The translations under genes were made by a program, and so were the position numbers. A DNA stretch of 64,000 nucleotides from Paenibacillus cellulositrophicus (GTDB lineage: Bacteria; Bacillota; Bacilli; Paenibacillales; Paenibacillaceae), in contig NZ_CP045295.1 of the NCBI RefSeq assembly GCF_009363095.1, positions 124,001 to 188,000 on the forward strand, given 5' to 3'. Below the pieces are notes generated by a model that was given only the letters and a program-made list of their open reading frames with translations, was not told where the DNA came from and made no database searches. Each line of letters starts with the position of its first letter. The stretch's first letter is position 1. Positions 7,784 to 17,270 of the stretch are shown here, one piece after another.

Positions 7784-8653
7784 TCAATAATCCTTCGCAC
7801 GCTCAGGCCGCTCTGCAAGCCAGTCCTCGAGCCTCGCCACCCGTTCAGGATAGAGACCGCTTCTTGCTAAGAAGCCAATGCCGTGATCAAGCATCGGATC
7901 TTGATCTGTCGGCTGGTACCGCAAATCGACGCTCCAACGCACCTCATGAGAATTATTTGGTGTCGACATATGCAGACAGCGATCATTAAACAAGATCGCA
8001 CTGCCCGCAGCTACAGGTAGTGGCACGGTATTTGTCTTACCCAACTGGTCCTCTCTCAGTGCAGTATAGCCGGTTCCACTCTCCTGCTCCTGATACCATT
8101 TCAGTACCCGCTTGCGGTGTGTTTTGGGCTTAATATGCAGGCAGCCATTGACCTCATTGGCATCAACAATGGCGATCCACACCGTTATGACAGGGTTCGC
8201 GTTGGCACCCGGCCAATACGATTTATCCTGATGCCAAGGGACGGCCCCTGCAGCGACCTTCGGTATTTTCGGCCTGGTATTGTAGACTGGATTAGCGAAC
8301 AACTCATCTCCGATGAGCGACGTCACGGCATCCAAAATTTTCAGATTTGTCATGAGGTCAAAATAGCCGGGTAAACGGTCTCGCCAGCTCCTGCCGTACT
8401 TTAGAAAATCTTCCGCCGTCAAATCTACGAACAACTCAGCAAGCCGTAGAGGAAATGGCCTGTCTTCCAGTTTATCAGAGACTAGACCCGCTTGGAAAAG
8501 CTCATCTGCAATCATGGAAACCTTTGTCATCATTGCTTCCTTGACAGGAATCATTTCCTTCTCTGTTAGTAGATTTGGCAGGACAATATATCCTTCTTCA
8601 TTATAGAAATCAATTTGTTCCTTCGTAAGGCTCCCCAAATTTTGTTGGCTCAT
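7784..8653 (-). CDS. Phytanoyl-CoA dioxygenase (PhyH) family Fe(II)/2-oxoglutarate oxygenase
   Basis: 289 residues. The iron-binding triad is visible: PWHQDKS supplies His141 and Asp143 and CLHMS supplies His228; Arg239 in EVRWSVDLR is the likely 2-oxoglutarate anchor. Such enzymes hydroxylate small molecules in the cytoplasm, and bacterial members have varied substrates. ATG 8651-8653 is chosen because GAGAGGAAAAG lies upstream; a longer frame to 8695 lacks a site. It precedes the sugar module on the same strand but is separated from it by a broken plus-strand gene, so joint function is only a guess. Confidence 0.85.
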   Translation of the reverse strand: MSQQNLGSLTKEQIDFYNEEGYIVLPNLLTEKEMIPVKEAMMTKVSMIADELFQAGLVSDKLEDRPFPLRLAELFVDLTAEDFLKYGRSWRDRLPGYFDLMTNLKILDAVTSLIGDELFANPVYNTRPKIPKVAAGAVPWHQDKSYWPGANANPVITVWIAIVDANEVNGCLHIKPKTHRKRVLKWYQEQESGTGYTALREDQLGKTNTVPLPVAAGSAILFNDRCLHMSTPNNSHEVRWSVDLRYQPTDQDPMLDHGIGFLARSGLYPERVARLEDWLAERPERAKDY

Positions 8654-8770
8654 ACCCGCTTTTCCTCTCTCATGAAATGTAGTTCCAATAAGCATAATTT
8701 AACAAACACAAGTAAGTTCGGTATTTAGGGTTCTTTCCGAGATATTGTTCATTTTTTTCGGTTTTCTTCT

Positions 8771-9118
8771 TTGAAGCAAAGAGAATCGGCTATTGTTTAC
8801 GCGCTTCATCTGGTGAAGATGGAAAATGAACCATTACAGTCGGAGAAAAAAAATCCAATAAAGAAAGGGGATCTCGTCTTCCTCCCGCCTACTATCCTTC
8901 ACTCCTTCTTCTCATCACCAGAGCAACCACTCATAGCGTGTAACATTTATTGTGAGCTGTGGACAAGTAACCCGCAGTCAACACCGTACAGGAATGGCTC
9001 CTATTCAGAGGTGGATTTCGGGTTTAAAATGCGATCACTGTCGTTTCTCCAGAACTCCTATACCCCTCCGCAGAGTTACTCATTCTGGCAACCACTTATT
9101 TTTAGATTGTGCCCATAA
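8771..9118 (+). pseudogene. AraC-type regulator, cupin-domain remnant
   Basis: The frame reads ESAIVYALHLVKMENEP and then IKKGDLVFLPPTILHSFFSS, the typical second half of an AraC cupin sensor, followed by SPEQPLIACNIY. Both the start of the cupin and the whole helix-turn-helix part are absent, and the only start is a weak TTG with no ribosome binding site. It is divergent from the PhyH gene, the usual place for its regulator, so a lost regulator is likely. Confidence 0.6.
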
Positions 9119-9181
9119 ACAATATAGGAGCAGAGAAGCGGCTAATCTCAGTCCACTTCTCTATTTCTATTAAACTAGCAA

Positions 9182-10222
9182 TTACTGTTCACCTAACAGC
9201 AGCTCCATGACATACATTTCAATGGCCTCGTAATCTCTGGCAGCGCGGTAGCGGTCAACAAGCTCCGTGTTGAATTTCCGAACCTTAGCCTCCATCAGCC
9301 TTACCATCTTCAAGCTATTTTCCAGATGTGCATAGGAAGATTCAATGGATTGTGTACGCATGGCTTTCACATCAAGCCCGACATATTCGCCATTTTTGCC
9401 ATAGCCGTTATCCATTAATACTTTTACCTGATTAAACGCAGAACGGAGATTTTCCACTCCGAAGGACTTGTCCTGGTCATAACGCAAGCCGTTCTGATCG
9501 TTTAAGTGAACTCCCCACAGCTTGCCTTGCGAAAGACAGAACCCGAGCTCAAGGGACGGCTCCAAGCCTGCAAGAACAGCGTGAGCGGACTCTAGCAATG
9601 CACCTACTCTGTTAGGATCATTCGTACCTGCAGCAAATCCCAGCACATGGCCTACCGTAGGAACAAAGCTGCGGTCAATCGGCTCATTCGGCTTCGGTTC
9701 AATCAAAATGCGAATGGTTGGGTCATACGCCAGAATCTCGTTAGCCGCTTCACGCAGTCGCTGTAGACCAAGCACAGGGTCCTTGCTCTCCGCACAGAGC
9801 GTTCCTTCTCTGGCTAACCAGAGTACCAGTCGATCTGTTCCCAGTTCTTTTGCAATATCGATGGAACGCTTAGCGCGCCATATGGCGAACTCGCGATCCT
9901 CTGCGGAGTTAGATGTAAATCCCCCATCGATTGTCCGATCATCGAGCCATAGACGCGGAGCGACGAATTCAGCTTCCAGCCCCAGCCCATCCAGTTCTTG
10001 CTTAAGCTCTCTTGCACGAACTTTAATCGCATCCTCGGACAAGTCATTGATATCTGGAACCGCATCGTCATCATGGAATTGAACACCTGTAAAGCCGATT
10101 TCCTTGAACTTGCGAAGCTTGGCATCGACCGGAATCGAGCTTCTAACCTCCGGGCCGAAGGCATCTGCGCCTTCGTGTACATTCCATGGTCCTACCGAAT
10201 ATTTGAAGTTTGTTGTTGTCAT
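9182..10222 (-). CDS. Xylose-isomerase-like TIM-barrel sugar isomerase
   Basis: 346 residues from ATG 10220-10222, behind GGAGG. Features of bacterial xylose isomerases are visible: GFTGVQFHDDDAVP near residue 45, IEPKPNEP (metal-binding Glu/Lys), PTVGHVLGF, GKLWGVHLNDQNGLRYDQD (metal-binding Asp cluster) and a final GLDVKAMRTQ. It should interconvert an aldose and a ketose in the cytoplasm, with divalent metal. It is the last gene of the sugar module, 79 bases behind the AraC regulator. Divergence from XylA leaves the substrate open. Confidence 0.8.
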   Translation of the reverse strand: MTTTNFKYSVGPWNVHEGADAFGPEVRSSIPVDAKLRKFKEIGFTGVQFHDDDAVPDINDLSEDAIKVRARELKQELDGLGLEAEFVAPRLWLDDRTIDGGFTSNSAEDREFAIWRAKRSIDIAKELGTDRLVLWLAREGTLCAESKDPVLGLQRLREAANEILAYDPTIRILIEPKPNEPIDRSFVPTVGHVLGFAAGTNDPNRVGALLESAHAVLAGLEPSLELGFCLSQGKLWGVHLNDQNGLRYDQDKSFGVENLRSAFNQVKVLMDNGYGKNGEYVGLDVKAMRTQSIESSYAHLENSLKMVRLMEAKVRKFNTELVDRYRAARDYEAIEMYVMELLLGEQ

Positions 10223-10301
10223 GTTAGTGAAACCTCCAATTTTTTTGTATGATTTCAGTTGTTTATAGAATTTTATGTTATTTAAATTCAATCAGACAGT
10301 A

Positions 10302-11183
10302 TTATGGATGATGTAACGATTGTGCGGCAGCAAATTTACTCGGAGTAATGCCTACTGCGACTTTGAAGGAACGGCTGAACAGATGAATACTAGAAAATCC
10401 AACAGCCTCCGCAATTTCGGTCAACGTATACTTTCCTTCGATAATTTTTCTTTTGGCTGTCTCAATCCGAATATGCATCACATATTTTTGAACGGTGATG
10501 CCTAGCTGCTTCTTGAACAGATGAGACAGATGATTTGTTGATATACCGGCATGCTCACTAATGACTGCATTGCTGAGCAGTGGATCCGCAAAACTGTCAT
10601 TAATAAAGTCAATCGCCCGCTCAATAAACGGCCAGCCTTTTGTCAGCTTTCCCTCATCTGCCTGCAAATTCGTCTGCCCCTTTAAGAACAAGTACAACAG
10701 CTCTATACAAATGGACTTGATCATGAGCTCATTGCCTGGCTTAGCATCCAGAATCTCCTTGTATAACAAAAGAAACTTTTTTTTAATATCGATTCGCTCC
10801 GCGAGCTGCATACGAGAGATCGGACAGATCGAGGCGAGTTTCATCTCCCGTTCTGACACCATATCCCTGTCCTGCTTGGTTGCTTGGGTATCCTGCAGCT
10901 TGCTTCGCTGCTCATCGTAATACAAATCAAAATGAAAAATATATTGAATGAGCGGTAGGTCTGAGGTATAGTGAATGATATGTGGCATAAATGGATGCAT
11001 CAGCAGAATGTCGCCCTCTTGAGCCAAATACTTGACACCGCCCAAAAAAAACTCAGCTTCTCCCTGTTCGATATAAGTAAATACATGATCGTGATTCAGC
11101 CACTCCCCCGTAAGTGCGAAGCTTTTCATAATTCTTGCATGTCTTACAAAGGGTGAGATATCATTCATCCAAGTTTCAAACAC
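10302..11183 (-). CDS. AraC-family transcriptional regulator
   Basis: 293 residues. Cupin sensor: YIEQGEAEFFLGG, then EGDILLMHPFMPHIIHY (about residues 37-75). The C-terminal AraC domain (about 190-285) has ISTNHLSHLFKKQLGITVQ and EIAEAVGFSSIHLFSRSFK. It lies inside the sugar module between the Gfo/Idh gene (33-base gap) and the isomerase gene, same strand, so it probably senses the module's sugar and controls the operon, including itself. The ligand is unknown. Confidence 0.85.
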   Translation of the reverse strand: MFETWMNDISPFVRHARIMKSFALTGEWLNHDHVFTYIEQGEAEFFLGGVKYLAQEGDILLMHPFMPHIIHYTSDLPLIQYIFHFDLYYDEQRSKLQDTQATKQDRDMVSEREMKLASICPISRMQLAERIDIKKKFLLLYKEILDAKPGNELMIKSICIELLYLFLKGQTNLQADEGKLTKGWPFIERAIDFINDSFADPLLSNAVISEHAGISTNHLSHLFKKQLGITVQKYVMHIRIETAKRKIIEGKYTLTEIAEAVGFSSIHLFSRSFKVAVGITPSKFAAAQSLHHP

Positions 11184-11216
11184 ACCGCTGCCTCCTAACT
11201 TTATTAACGGTAATCC

Positions 11217-12392
11217 CTACACTGACTCATAAGTGGTCTCAATGCGTGACCCAGTTAGTGCCGACTGTCCGATTGCATCAAGTACCACCTGATTCCGGTA
11301 TCCATCCTCGAAAGTTGGTGAAGGATTCGAACCACTGGCAATCCCTTGCATCAGTTCATAAACCAGATGGATAAAGGTATGCTCGTAGCCAATCGGATGT
11401 CCGGCTGCCCAGTAAGCACCCGCATAGGGATGAACACCTTCTGTACAGTTTATTGATCGATAGCCCTGCATACCCTCGGGATCATCCTTCAGATAGAGCT
11501 CAAGGGTATTCATATGCTCGATCTCCCAGCGTATAGAGCCTTTGGAGCCGTTAATTTCGATTCGGTTACTGTTCCGGTTGCCTTGGGCAAAGCGAGTCGC
11601 CTCCAGCACACCCATCGCTCCGTTCTCGAATTTTAACATTGCTGCTACGGCATCGTCTACATCAACATCAGCCATGACTACCTCATCGCTTAATACCGCA
11701 TGTAAGCCTCCAGCCATCTCACCAATCGGCCTTCTTTTAATAAAGGTCTCGGCCATACCCGTTACTTCCTTAATCTCGCCGACTAAAAAACGGGCTAGGT
11801 CGATAGAGTGCGCCATCAAATCTCCAAGCGTCCCAGAGCCGGTCATTTCTTTGCGCATTCGCCACACAAGAGGGAAATTTGGGTCCATAATCCAATCCTG
11901 CAAATACTGTGCCCGGAAGTGATAAATCTCGCCCAGGGCTCCCTCATCGATCAGGCGCTTTGCATGCTGCAGGGCCGGAACAAATCGGTAGTTATGACAG
12001 ATCATATGCGTGATGCCTGCTTTATCTGCTTCCCGCCACATCGCCAATGCCTCCTGAGCATTCATGGCCAGCGGCTTCTCGCAGATGACATGCTTGCCGG
12101 CCTGAGCTGCAGCAATTGCAATTTCGCCATGCGAGCTATTGGGCGTTCCAATATCAATCACATCAATATCATCACGATCCAGTAATCTGCGCCAATCTGT
12201 CTCATAGGACAGCCAGCCGAGCTTCTCTGCAGCTGTCTTGACAGCTTCAGCGTCTCGTCCCACAAGGGTTTGAAGAACCGGCTCGACATCTAGATCGAAG
12301 AAAAATGGCAAGTCTCTATAGGCATGACTATGTGCCTTGCCCATAAATTTATAGCCGATCATACCGACCCGAATCTTCCTTTTAAGTGTCAT
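11217..12392 (-). CDS. Gfo/Idh/MocA-family sugar dehydrogenase
   Basis: 391 residues. An N-terminal NAD(P) fold opens KIRVGMIGYKFMGKAHSHAY, and the conserved EKPLA lies near residue 105. Then the family's catalytic region follows (HNYRFVPALQHAKRLI, later GTLGDLMAHSIDLARF, with the His typical of the family). It should oxidise or reduce a sugar, inositol or similar polyol with NAD(P). Its start overlaps the end of the upstream epimerase gene by 11 bases, which indicates translational coupling. The substrate is not determined by sequence. Confidence 0.88.
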   Translation of the reverse strand: MTLKRKIRVGMIGYKFMGKAHSHAYRDLPFFFDLDVEPVLQTLVGRDAEAVKTAAEKLGWLSYETDWRRLLDRDDIDVIDIGTPNSSHGEIAIAAAQAGKHVICEKPLAMNAQEALAMWREADKAGITHMICHNYRFVPALQHAKRLIDEGALGEIYHFRAQYLQDWIMDPNFPLVWRMRKEMTGSGTLGDLMAHSIDLARFLVGEIKEVTGMAETFIKRRPIGEMAGGLHAVLSDEVVMADVDVDDAVAAMLKFENGAMGVLEATRFAQGNRNSNRIEINGSKGSIRWEIEHMNTLELYLKDDPEGMQGYRSINCTEGVHPYAGAYWAAGHPIGYEHTFIHLVYELMQGIASGSNPSPTFEDGYRNQVVLDAIGQSALTGSRIETTYESV

Positions 12393-13263
12393 GACTGTAG
12401 CATACCCCCTTGATTGGAATATTCAGTTCACGTTCCACGAAATTCCGACAAATTTCCAGACTTTGAATGGGTGTACTGGTGGACTGATCAATCTCAACCG
12501 TCATCCAGCCGGTGTATCCGATGTCTGATAGAGCCTCGATAACGGGCTGGAAGTTGATTGTGCCGAGCCCTAGCTCACAAAATACAGGCAGCGATTCATT
12601 CCCCAGCAGCATAGGGAAATCTTCCTTGGTAGCTTCCTTGCTGGTCAGGTCCTTCAGATGAACATAAGCGACGCGGTCACGATATTTGCGTATAACGGCT
12701 ACCGGGTCCATACCGCCGCCGGTCAAGTGTGCTGTATCCGGGGCAAAGAACACGACCTCTGGATCAGTCAAATTCATCAGTGTGTCCAGCTCATTCTCAT
12801 CCTGAACTTCCGTCCACAGATGGGGATGCAGACAAGCCTTCACACCAAGGTCATAGGTCCGTTTCGCTGCTTCATTGATCGTTTCAGCTGCTACCTTCAG
12901 CTCATCCATCGTGGTTGGTTTCTGGCGTGGACCTCCGGGACCGAATACTAAATTCTGAGCACCACACTCCGCAATAATTCGGGCAAGCCTCACGTTATAA
13001 TCGATAATCACTTTACGACTGGCAGGATCTATGAATCTGCGGTTCATCTCGCCAGAGGCTCCGCCGTAAAGCGCAGTCATCACCAGACCTTTACTGGACA
13101 ACAATTCTTTGAACTCATTAATGCGGTTTTCGTAAGAAAGGGCAAATGAAGACCAAGGCTCAATCGCGGTATACCCAAGCGCTGAAGCTTCCTCCAATGC
13201 TTTGAAATGATCTTGCCCCCAAGTAATTGCATGTACACTGATCTTGCCTTTGAAGTTAGACAT
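12382..13263 (-). CDS. Sugar phosphate isomerase/epimerase (IolE/IolI-like TIM barrel)
   Basis: 293 residues of the AP-endonuclease-2-like TIM barrel. Metal-ligand blocks are visible: GYTAIEPWSSFA, LGVKACLHPHLWTEVQ, FFAPDTAHLTGGG, VAYVHLKDL and a final GYTGWMTVEID. Relatives include inosose dehydratases and keto-sugar epimerases. It is followed by the overlapping Gfo/Idh gene, a pairing common in inositol-like and rare-sugar catabolic operons. Confidence 0.85.
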   Translation of the reverse strand: MSNFKGKISVHAITWGQDHFKALEEASALGYTAIEPWSSFALSYENRINEFKELLSSKGLVMTALYGGASGEMNRRFIDPASRKVIIDYNVRLARIIAECGAQNLVFGPGGPRQKPTTMDELKVAAETINEAAKRTYDLGVKACLHPHLWTEVQDENELDTLMNLTDPEVVFFAPDTAHLTGGGMDPVAVIRKYRDRVAYVHLKDLTSKEATKEDFPMLLGNESLPVFCELGLGTINFQPVIEALSDIGYTGWMTVEIDQSTSTPIQSLEICRNFVERELNIPIKGVCYSHDT

Positions 13264-13341
13264 GGTAAATCCCCACCTTAATCATAAGTAATAGCTAATT
13301 TCATAATACGCGATAATAACGACAACTCATTCCTCATGCCC

Positions 13342-14184
13342 TTAACCCTTGACCGCTCCGGCCGTCATACCGGACATGATTTTATTGCTGAAGAATAGAT
13401 ACATGACAATAATTGGCAGTGAGGTAATAACGAGCCCGGCAATTTTGCCTGTATAGTCGGTTGTATGCTGCCCGCTGAAGAAGGTAAGCCAGATCGGAAG
13501 TGTAAATAGATCAGAAGATTTGTTCAGCACCAGAGCAAAGGAAAACTCATTCCAGGTTCCCAGGATACTCAGAATGGCAACCGTAGACATGATGGGCAGG
13601 CAAATCGGAAAAATGACTCTAAACATCGTATTGTCGAAAGAACTGCCATCGATATAAGCGGCCTCTTCAATTTCTCGGGATATACCTTTAATGAAGCTAT
13701 CGAAGAGGAAGATCGCAACAGGTAGATGAAACGCAATATAAGGCAGAATCAAGGTAAAGCGATTATCCAGCATGCCAAACCACTTAAACTGAACAAAGAG
13801 CGGGACAAGCAATGCATGGATTGGAATCATCATCCCAGCTAGGAAGAGTACCATCAACAGCTTCTTGCCTCTGAACTCAATTCTTGAGAAGAAGTAGCCG
13901 ATAATGAAAGAAAACAAAATAATGATCGGAACCGGAATCACTGTATTCAGTAGGCTGCTAAATATAGCAGAGCCGATGTTGCCAATCTCAAATGCATTGG
14001 CATAGTTCTCTAGAGTCGGGCTGGTTGGAAGCGAAATCGTGTTCAAGCTGAAGTCCGGATTCGACTTTACGGATGTGTAAACCATCCATACAATGGGAAA
14101 CAAGGCTGACAAGGTGAACAAAAGAACAACGATATTCACAACTACTTGCAAGAGCATGCCTATTGGCGTGGTGCTTTTCTTCAT
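13342..14184 (-). CDS. Carbohydrate ABC transporter permease (MalG/UgpE type)
   Basis: 280 residues with six predicted membrane helices and the EAA loop motif EEAAYIDGSS, which contacts the ATPase, near residue 190. Start overlaps the stop of the partner permease by 4 bases (ATGA). It completes the transporter with the 14181 permease and the 15082 binding protein; no ATPase gene is present, so a shared MsmX-like ATPase encoded elsewhere is probable. Confidence 0.92.
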   Translation of the reverse strand: MKKSTTPIGMLLQVVVNIVVLLFTLSALFPIVWMVYTSVKSNPDFSLNTISLPTSPTLENYANAFEIGNIGSAIFSSLLNTVIPVPIIILFSFIIGYFFSRIEFRGKKLLMVLFLAGMMIPIHALLVPLFVQFKWFGMLDNRFTLILPYIAFHLPVAIFLFDSFIKGISREIEEAAYIDGSSFDNTMFRVIFPICLPIMSTVAILSILGTWNEFSFALVLNKSSDLFTLPIWLTFFSGQHTTDYTGKIAGLVITSLPIIVMYLFFSNKIMSGMTAGAVKG

Positions 14185-15056
14185 CCCCTCTCCTCACCAC
14201 CAATCCACTTGAACATGACCAGAACGATAATGGCACATAGGATGAGCATCCCGATCGAAATCGCACTACCATATCCGAGTCTGCTCATTGTAAAAGCATT
14301 ATTGTAGGCATATTGAGCCATAACCATAGAGCTTCTACCTGGTCCTCCGCCTGTCATGACATAAATATGATCAAATACCTTTAAAGTACCTGTGATGCAG
14401 AGCGTCAGCGCTACAGTCATCACATTTCTCAATAGCGGAAATATCACGAATACCGTTTTCTTGTACCAGTTTGCGCCATCGATTTCGCAGGCCTCCAGGA
14501 CATCCTTCGAGATATTTTGCATGCCTGCCAAAAAAATAATGAAATACAAGCCGATATACTGCCATACAAGCGGAACGGATACCGTATAAAGAACATAATC
14601 CGGGTTATCCAGCCAGAGCACAGGCTCCATGTTGAATAGATTTAGAAACCAATTCAGAATGCCCAGCCGATAGTTGTAAATCATAGACCATAGGTAACCT
14701 GTAACAACAGGAGCCAATACGACTGGCAAAAAAATCGCGATCCGGTGCAGACTGGCCATCCGAAGCATGTTCGTCATAAAGAATGAGGAGATTACAAACG
14801 CGATGCCGATTTGCCCGATCACACAAATGACAGCTATAATAATATTGTTCTTGAACGAAAACCAGAAGTCACTGTCCTTCACTAGCGCCATATAGTTTTG
14901 AAGCCCGACAAATTGGGTAACGCTCTCATTCTGCAAGCTGTAATAGAACGAGAGCACTAACGGAACAAGCACCGTAAATGAGTAAATGAGCAGAATCGGA
15001 ACGAGATATCGCAGCAACGGTCCAGCTTGAAGTTTGAAAAGACGACTGTTGTTCAT
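14181..15056 (-). CDS. Carbohydrate ABC transporter permease (MalF/UgpA type)
   Basis: 291 residues, six membrane helices, EAA-type motif DVLEACEIDGANWYKK near residue 185. It follows the binding-protein gene by 25 bases and overlaps the second permease by 4. Together they import a mono- or oligosaccharide. Confidence 0.92.
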   Translation of the reverse strand: MNNSRLFKLQAGPLLRYLVPILLIYSFTVLVPLVLSFYYSLQNESVTQFVGLQNYMALVKDSDFWFSFKNNIIIAVICVIGQIGIAFVISSFFMTNMLRMASLHRIAIFLPVVLAPVVTGYLWSMIYNYRLGILNWFLNLFNMEPVLWLDNPDYVLYTVSVPLVWQYIGLYFIIFLAGMQNISKDVLEACEIDGANWYKKTVFVIFPLLRNVMTVALTLCITGTLKVFDHIYVMTGGGPGRSSMVMAQYAYNNAFTMSRLGYGSAISIGMLILCAIIVLVMFKWIGGEERG

Positions 15057-15081
15057 ATACTCAACCCTTTTCTAGACAAAA

Positions 15082-16410
15082 TTATTGTTGGGAATCCTGT
15101 ATCGTTTGTATCTTTTTAGCTAGGTCAGCGGGTTGAATGCCCCCAATTAACAGATCTTGAATACCTTTATAAATGACTTCCACCAGCGCTGGATTGAGCT
15201 GAATATCATAGATTGGCGTAAACTTCTTGCCTTCCATGAATTGAAAATATTCAACCGATAGCGGAGCCAGCTTGGACTTATCATAATCAGTCACTTTCAC
15301 AGGCGGCTGCCCATTACGCTCAATTTTCTTCCGACCATATTCTTCGTTTGATACTTTCTTGAGCAGCTTGATGGCCGCTTCTTTCTCCGCACCTGTTAGC
15401 TTGGCATTGTAAGCAACCGACCAGCCGGAGCCACCAGCGACAGCAAGAGGGTCACCCTTCCCTCCAGGAACGGGCGGTAAACTTGCAAGTCCTGTAGACT
15501 TCTCTATATCCTCTGGACCATCACGTGTAATGTCAGTGACCGCCCATGCACCGTCGATGATCATTGCAGCCTGCTTATTGAAATAAAGTGTTCGCGCCTG
15601 GCTCGGATCAATACTGTTAATATCCGGGTTAAATGCGCCCATCTTAGCCAAATCCTGCAGTTGAGTCAAAGCGCTTACAAATTCAGCATCTGTGAACTTT
15701 GCCTTGCCAGCCTTCATTTCATGGAACCATTCCGTGCCAGTGAATCGATCAGCCAGCGTACTGAAAATGGTGGAACCAACAGGAACATTGGATTTGTTGC
15801 CCATTGCAATAGGTGTTACCCCGATTGCTTTTAGCTTCTCAATGGCATCTGTGAACCCATCCCACGTCTTCGGAAATTCGGAAATGCCCGCTTGTTGGAA
15901 GAGCTTCTTATTGTAATAAATCATGTGGACCGTAAACATCGCGGTAGGCACACCGTATATGTTGCCATCTACCGTAAATTCATCAAAGCTGTTCGGCAGG
16001 AAGCCATCCCTCCACGCCGGATCAGCATCCAGCGCTTCATTCAAGGTTCCTACATAGCCCTTGGGGATATAGTCGATCAGCATGGAACCATTAGCAACGA
16101 ACAAGTCCGGCAATTCTCCGGAAGCGCCAAGTGTCGTCATTTTCACCCTGTAGGCATCATGGGGAACGGCTTCCTCAACGAGGTTTATATTTTTATTCTC
16201 GTCGCGGAACTCTTGCAGCGCTTCTCTGAATATTTCGCCATTTTTATCCACATCGTAATGCCCAATAGTCAGTGTGATTTTGTCAGTAGAAGATTCCGCA
16301 GCCGATGCATTCTCGTTCACAGCTTTTTTCTCACTACAGCCGAACAGGGTTAGCGATACAGCAAGACATGTGCTTAGCATGATGATCGTTTTTCTTTTTC
16401 TACTTTTCAT
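15082..16410 (-). CDS. Sugar ABC transporter substrate-binding lipoprotein (family 1)
   Basis: 442 residues. A basic, hydrophobic leader ends in the lipobox LTLFGC, so the mature protein is lipid-anchored outside the membrane. The rest is a typical family-1 sugar binder (ITLTIGHYDVDKNGEIF, TLGASGELPDLFVANG, GVTPIAMGNKSN). GGGGGGAG precedes ATG 16410. It lies between an epimerase gene and its permeases. The ligand cannot be read from sequence. Confidence 0.92.
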   Translation of the reverse strand: MKSRKRKTIIMLSTCLAVSLTLFGCSEKKAVNENASAAESSTDKITLTIGHYDVDKNGEIFREALQEFRDENKNINLVEEAVPHDAYRVKMTTLGASGELPDLFVANGSMLIDYIPKGYVGTLNEALDADPAWRDGFLPNSFDEFTVDGNIYGVPTAMFTVHMIYYNKKLFQQAGISEFPKTWDGFTDAIEKLKAIGVTPIAMGNKSNVPVGSTIFSTLADRFTGTEWFHEMKAGKAKFTDAEFVSALTQLQDLAKMGAFNPDINSIDPSQARTLYFNKQAAMIIDGAWAVTDITRDGPEDIEKSTGLASLPPVPGGKGDPLAVAGGSGWSVAYNAKLTGAEKEAAIKLLKKVSNEEYGRKKIERNGQPPVKVTDYDKSKLAPLSVEYFQFMEGKKFTPIYDIQLNPALVEVIYKGIQDLLIGGIQPADLAKKIQTIQDSQQ

Positions 16411-16428
16411 AAGAAACTCCCCCCTTGA

Positions 16429-17259
16429 CTATATACCTGCAAATGCTTTGTTAAATCCAGCCTGGGACCGTGCCAGCAACTGAGTAGACTCCTGCTCGGC
16501 TGCTAATGGAGACAACACCTCTTGGGCAACGACATCCTTATAGCCAATCTTCCCAAGACTGCTCAGAAATCCAGTTAGATCAATGGCCCCTTCCCCGGGA
16601 TAGAGCCTGTCACCGTCCATGAGCTCACTAATGGCCCAGTTCTTCGCATCATTCAGATGCACATGGACGATCTGTTCTGGTTTAAGCTTCAGAATGGCCT
16701 CTGTCCCCAATCCATTGGTATGCCAATGATAGGAATCAAACAGTAATCCGACATTACGGGCTTGAATGGTATCAATCCATGCTAGCGTATCGTCGAGCGT
16801 CCAGATAAACGGATTTGCCCACTCTTCTCGCAAATGCCAGCTGCCTACGAATTCCAACCCAAAACGAATACCATACGCAGCGAGAATATCTGCACATAGA
16901 CGCAATCTGCGAGTCGCAGCAATCATAAACGGAGCTACATCTTGATCCGTAGATGGCAAAATATACGTACAGCATTTATTCCCTCCCAGCAGCTTCGCTG
17001 CCTTTGCCTGTTCAACGAGCGCTGGCAGTCCCTCTAAGAATGCCTCCTCCGTTGAACGCCAATCCACTGGCATATCGAAGGAGCCAAGGACGATATTGTT
17101 GCTTTCTAGCAGGTGTAATGCCTTCTCCATCCCAACCTCACGGATCAAATCCGCAGGGTTGAGGTCAACTGACTGGAATCCGAATTGTACCGCATAGACA
17201 ATAAACTGTTCATTTGAAGCAATATGTCCTATACCGGCTCTCGTTAAGCCTCTGATCAT
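16429..17259 (-). CDS. Sugar phosphate isomerase/epimerase, TIM barrel
   Basis: 276 residues from ATG 17257-17259, chosen because TAGGAGG lies 7 bases upstream; the open frame extends to 17280 without a site. AP-endonuclease-2-like barrel with metal-ligand blocks GLEFVGSWHL, GLLFDSYHWHTNGL, HVHLNDAKNW and a final KDVVAQEVLSP. It is the second such enzyme of the module and differs strongly from the 12382 one, so the two probably act on successive intermediates. Confidence 0.85.
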   Translation of the reverse strand: MIRGLTRAGIGHIASNEQFIVYAVQFGFQSVDLNPADLIREVGMEKALHLLESNNIVLGSFDMPVDWRSTEEAFLEGLPALVEQAKAAKLLGGNKCCTYILPSTDQDVAPFMIAATRRLRLCADILAAYGIRFGLEFVGSWHLREEWANPFIWTLDDTLAWIDTIQARNVGLLFDSYHWHTNGLGTEAILKLKPEQIVHVHLNDAKNWAISELMDGDRLYPGEGAIDLTGFLSSLGKIGYKDVVAQEVLSPLAAEQESTQLLARSQAGFNKAFAGI

Positions 17260-17270
17260 TTGTCTGCCTC

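Noticed and set aside
8952..9173. 73-codon plus-strand ORF overlapping the AraC cupin remnant
   Set aside because: No homology I recognise and no ribosome binding site; it may only be the other frame of the decayed gene.
9708..10082. 124-codon plus-strand ORF in the xylose-isomerase-like gene
   Set aside because: Antisense shadow, Ser/Arg-rich composition, no start site.
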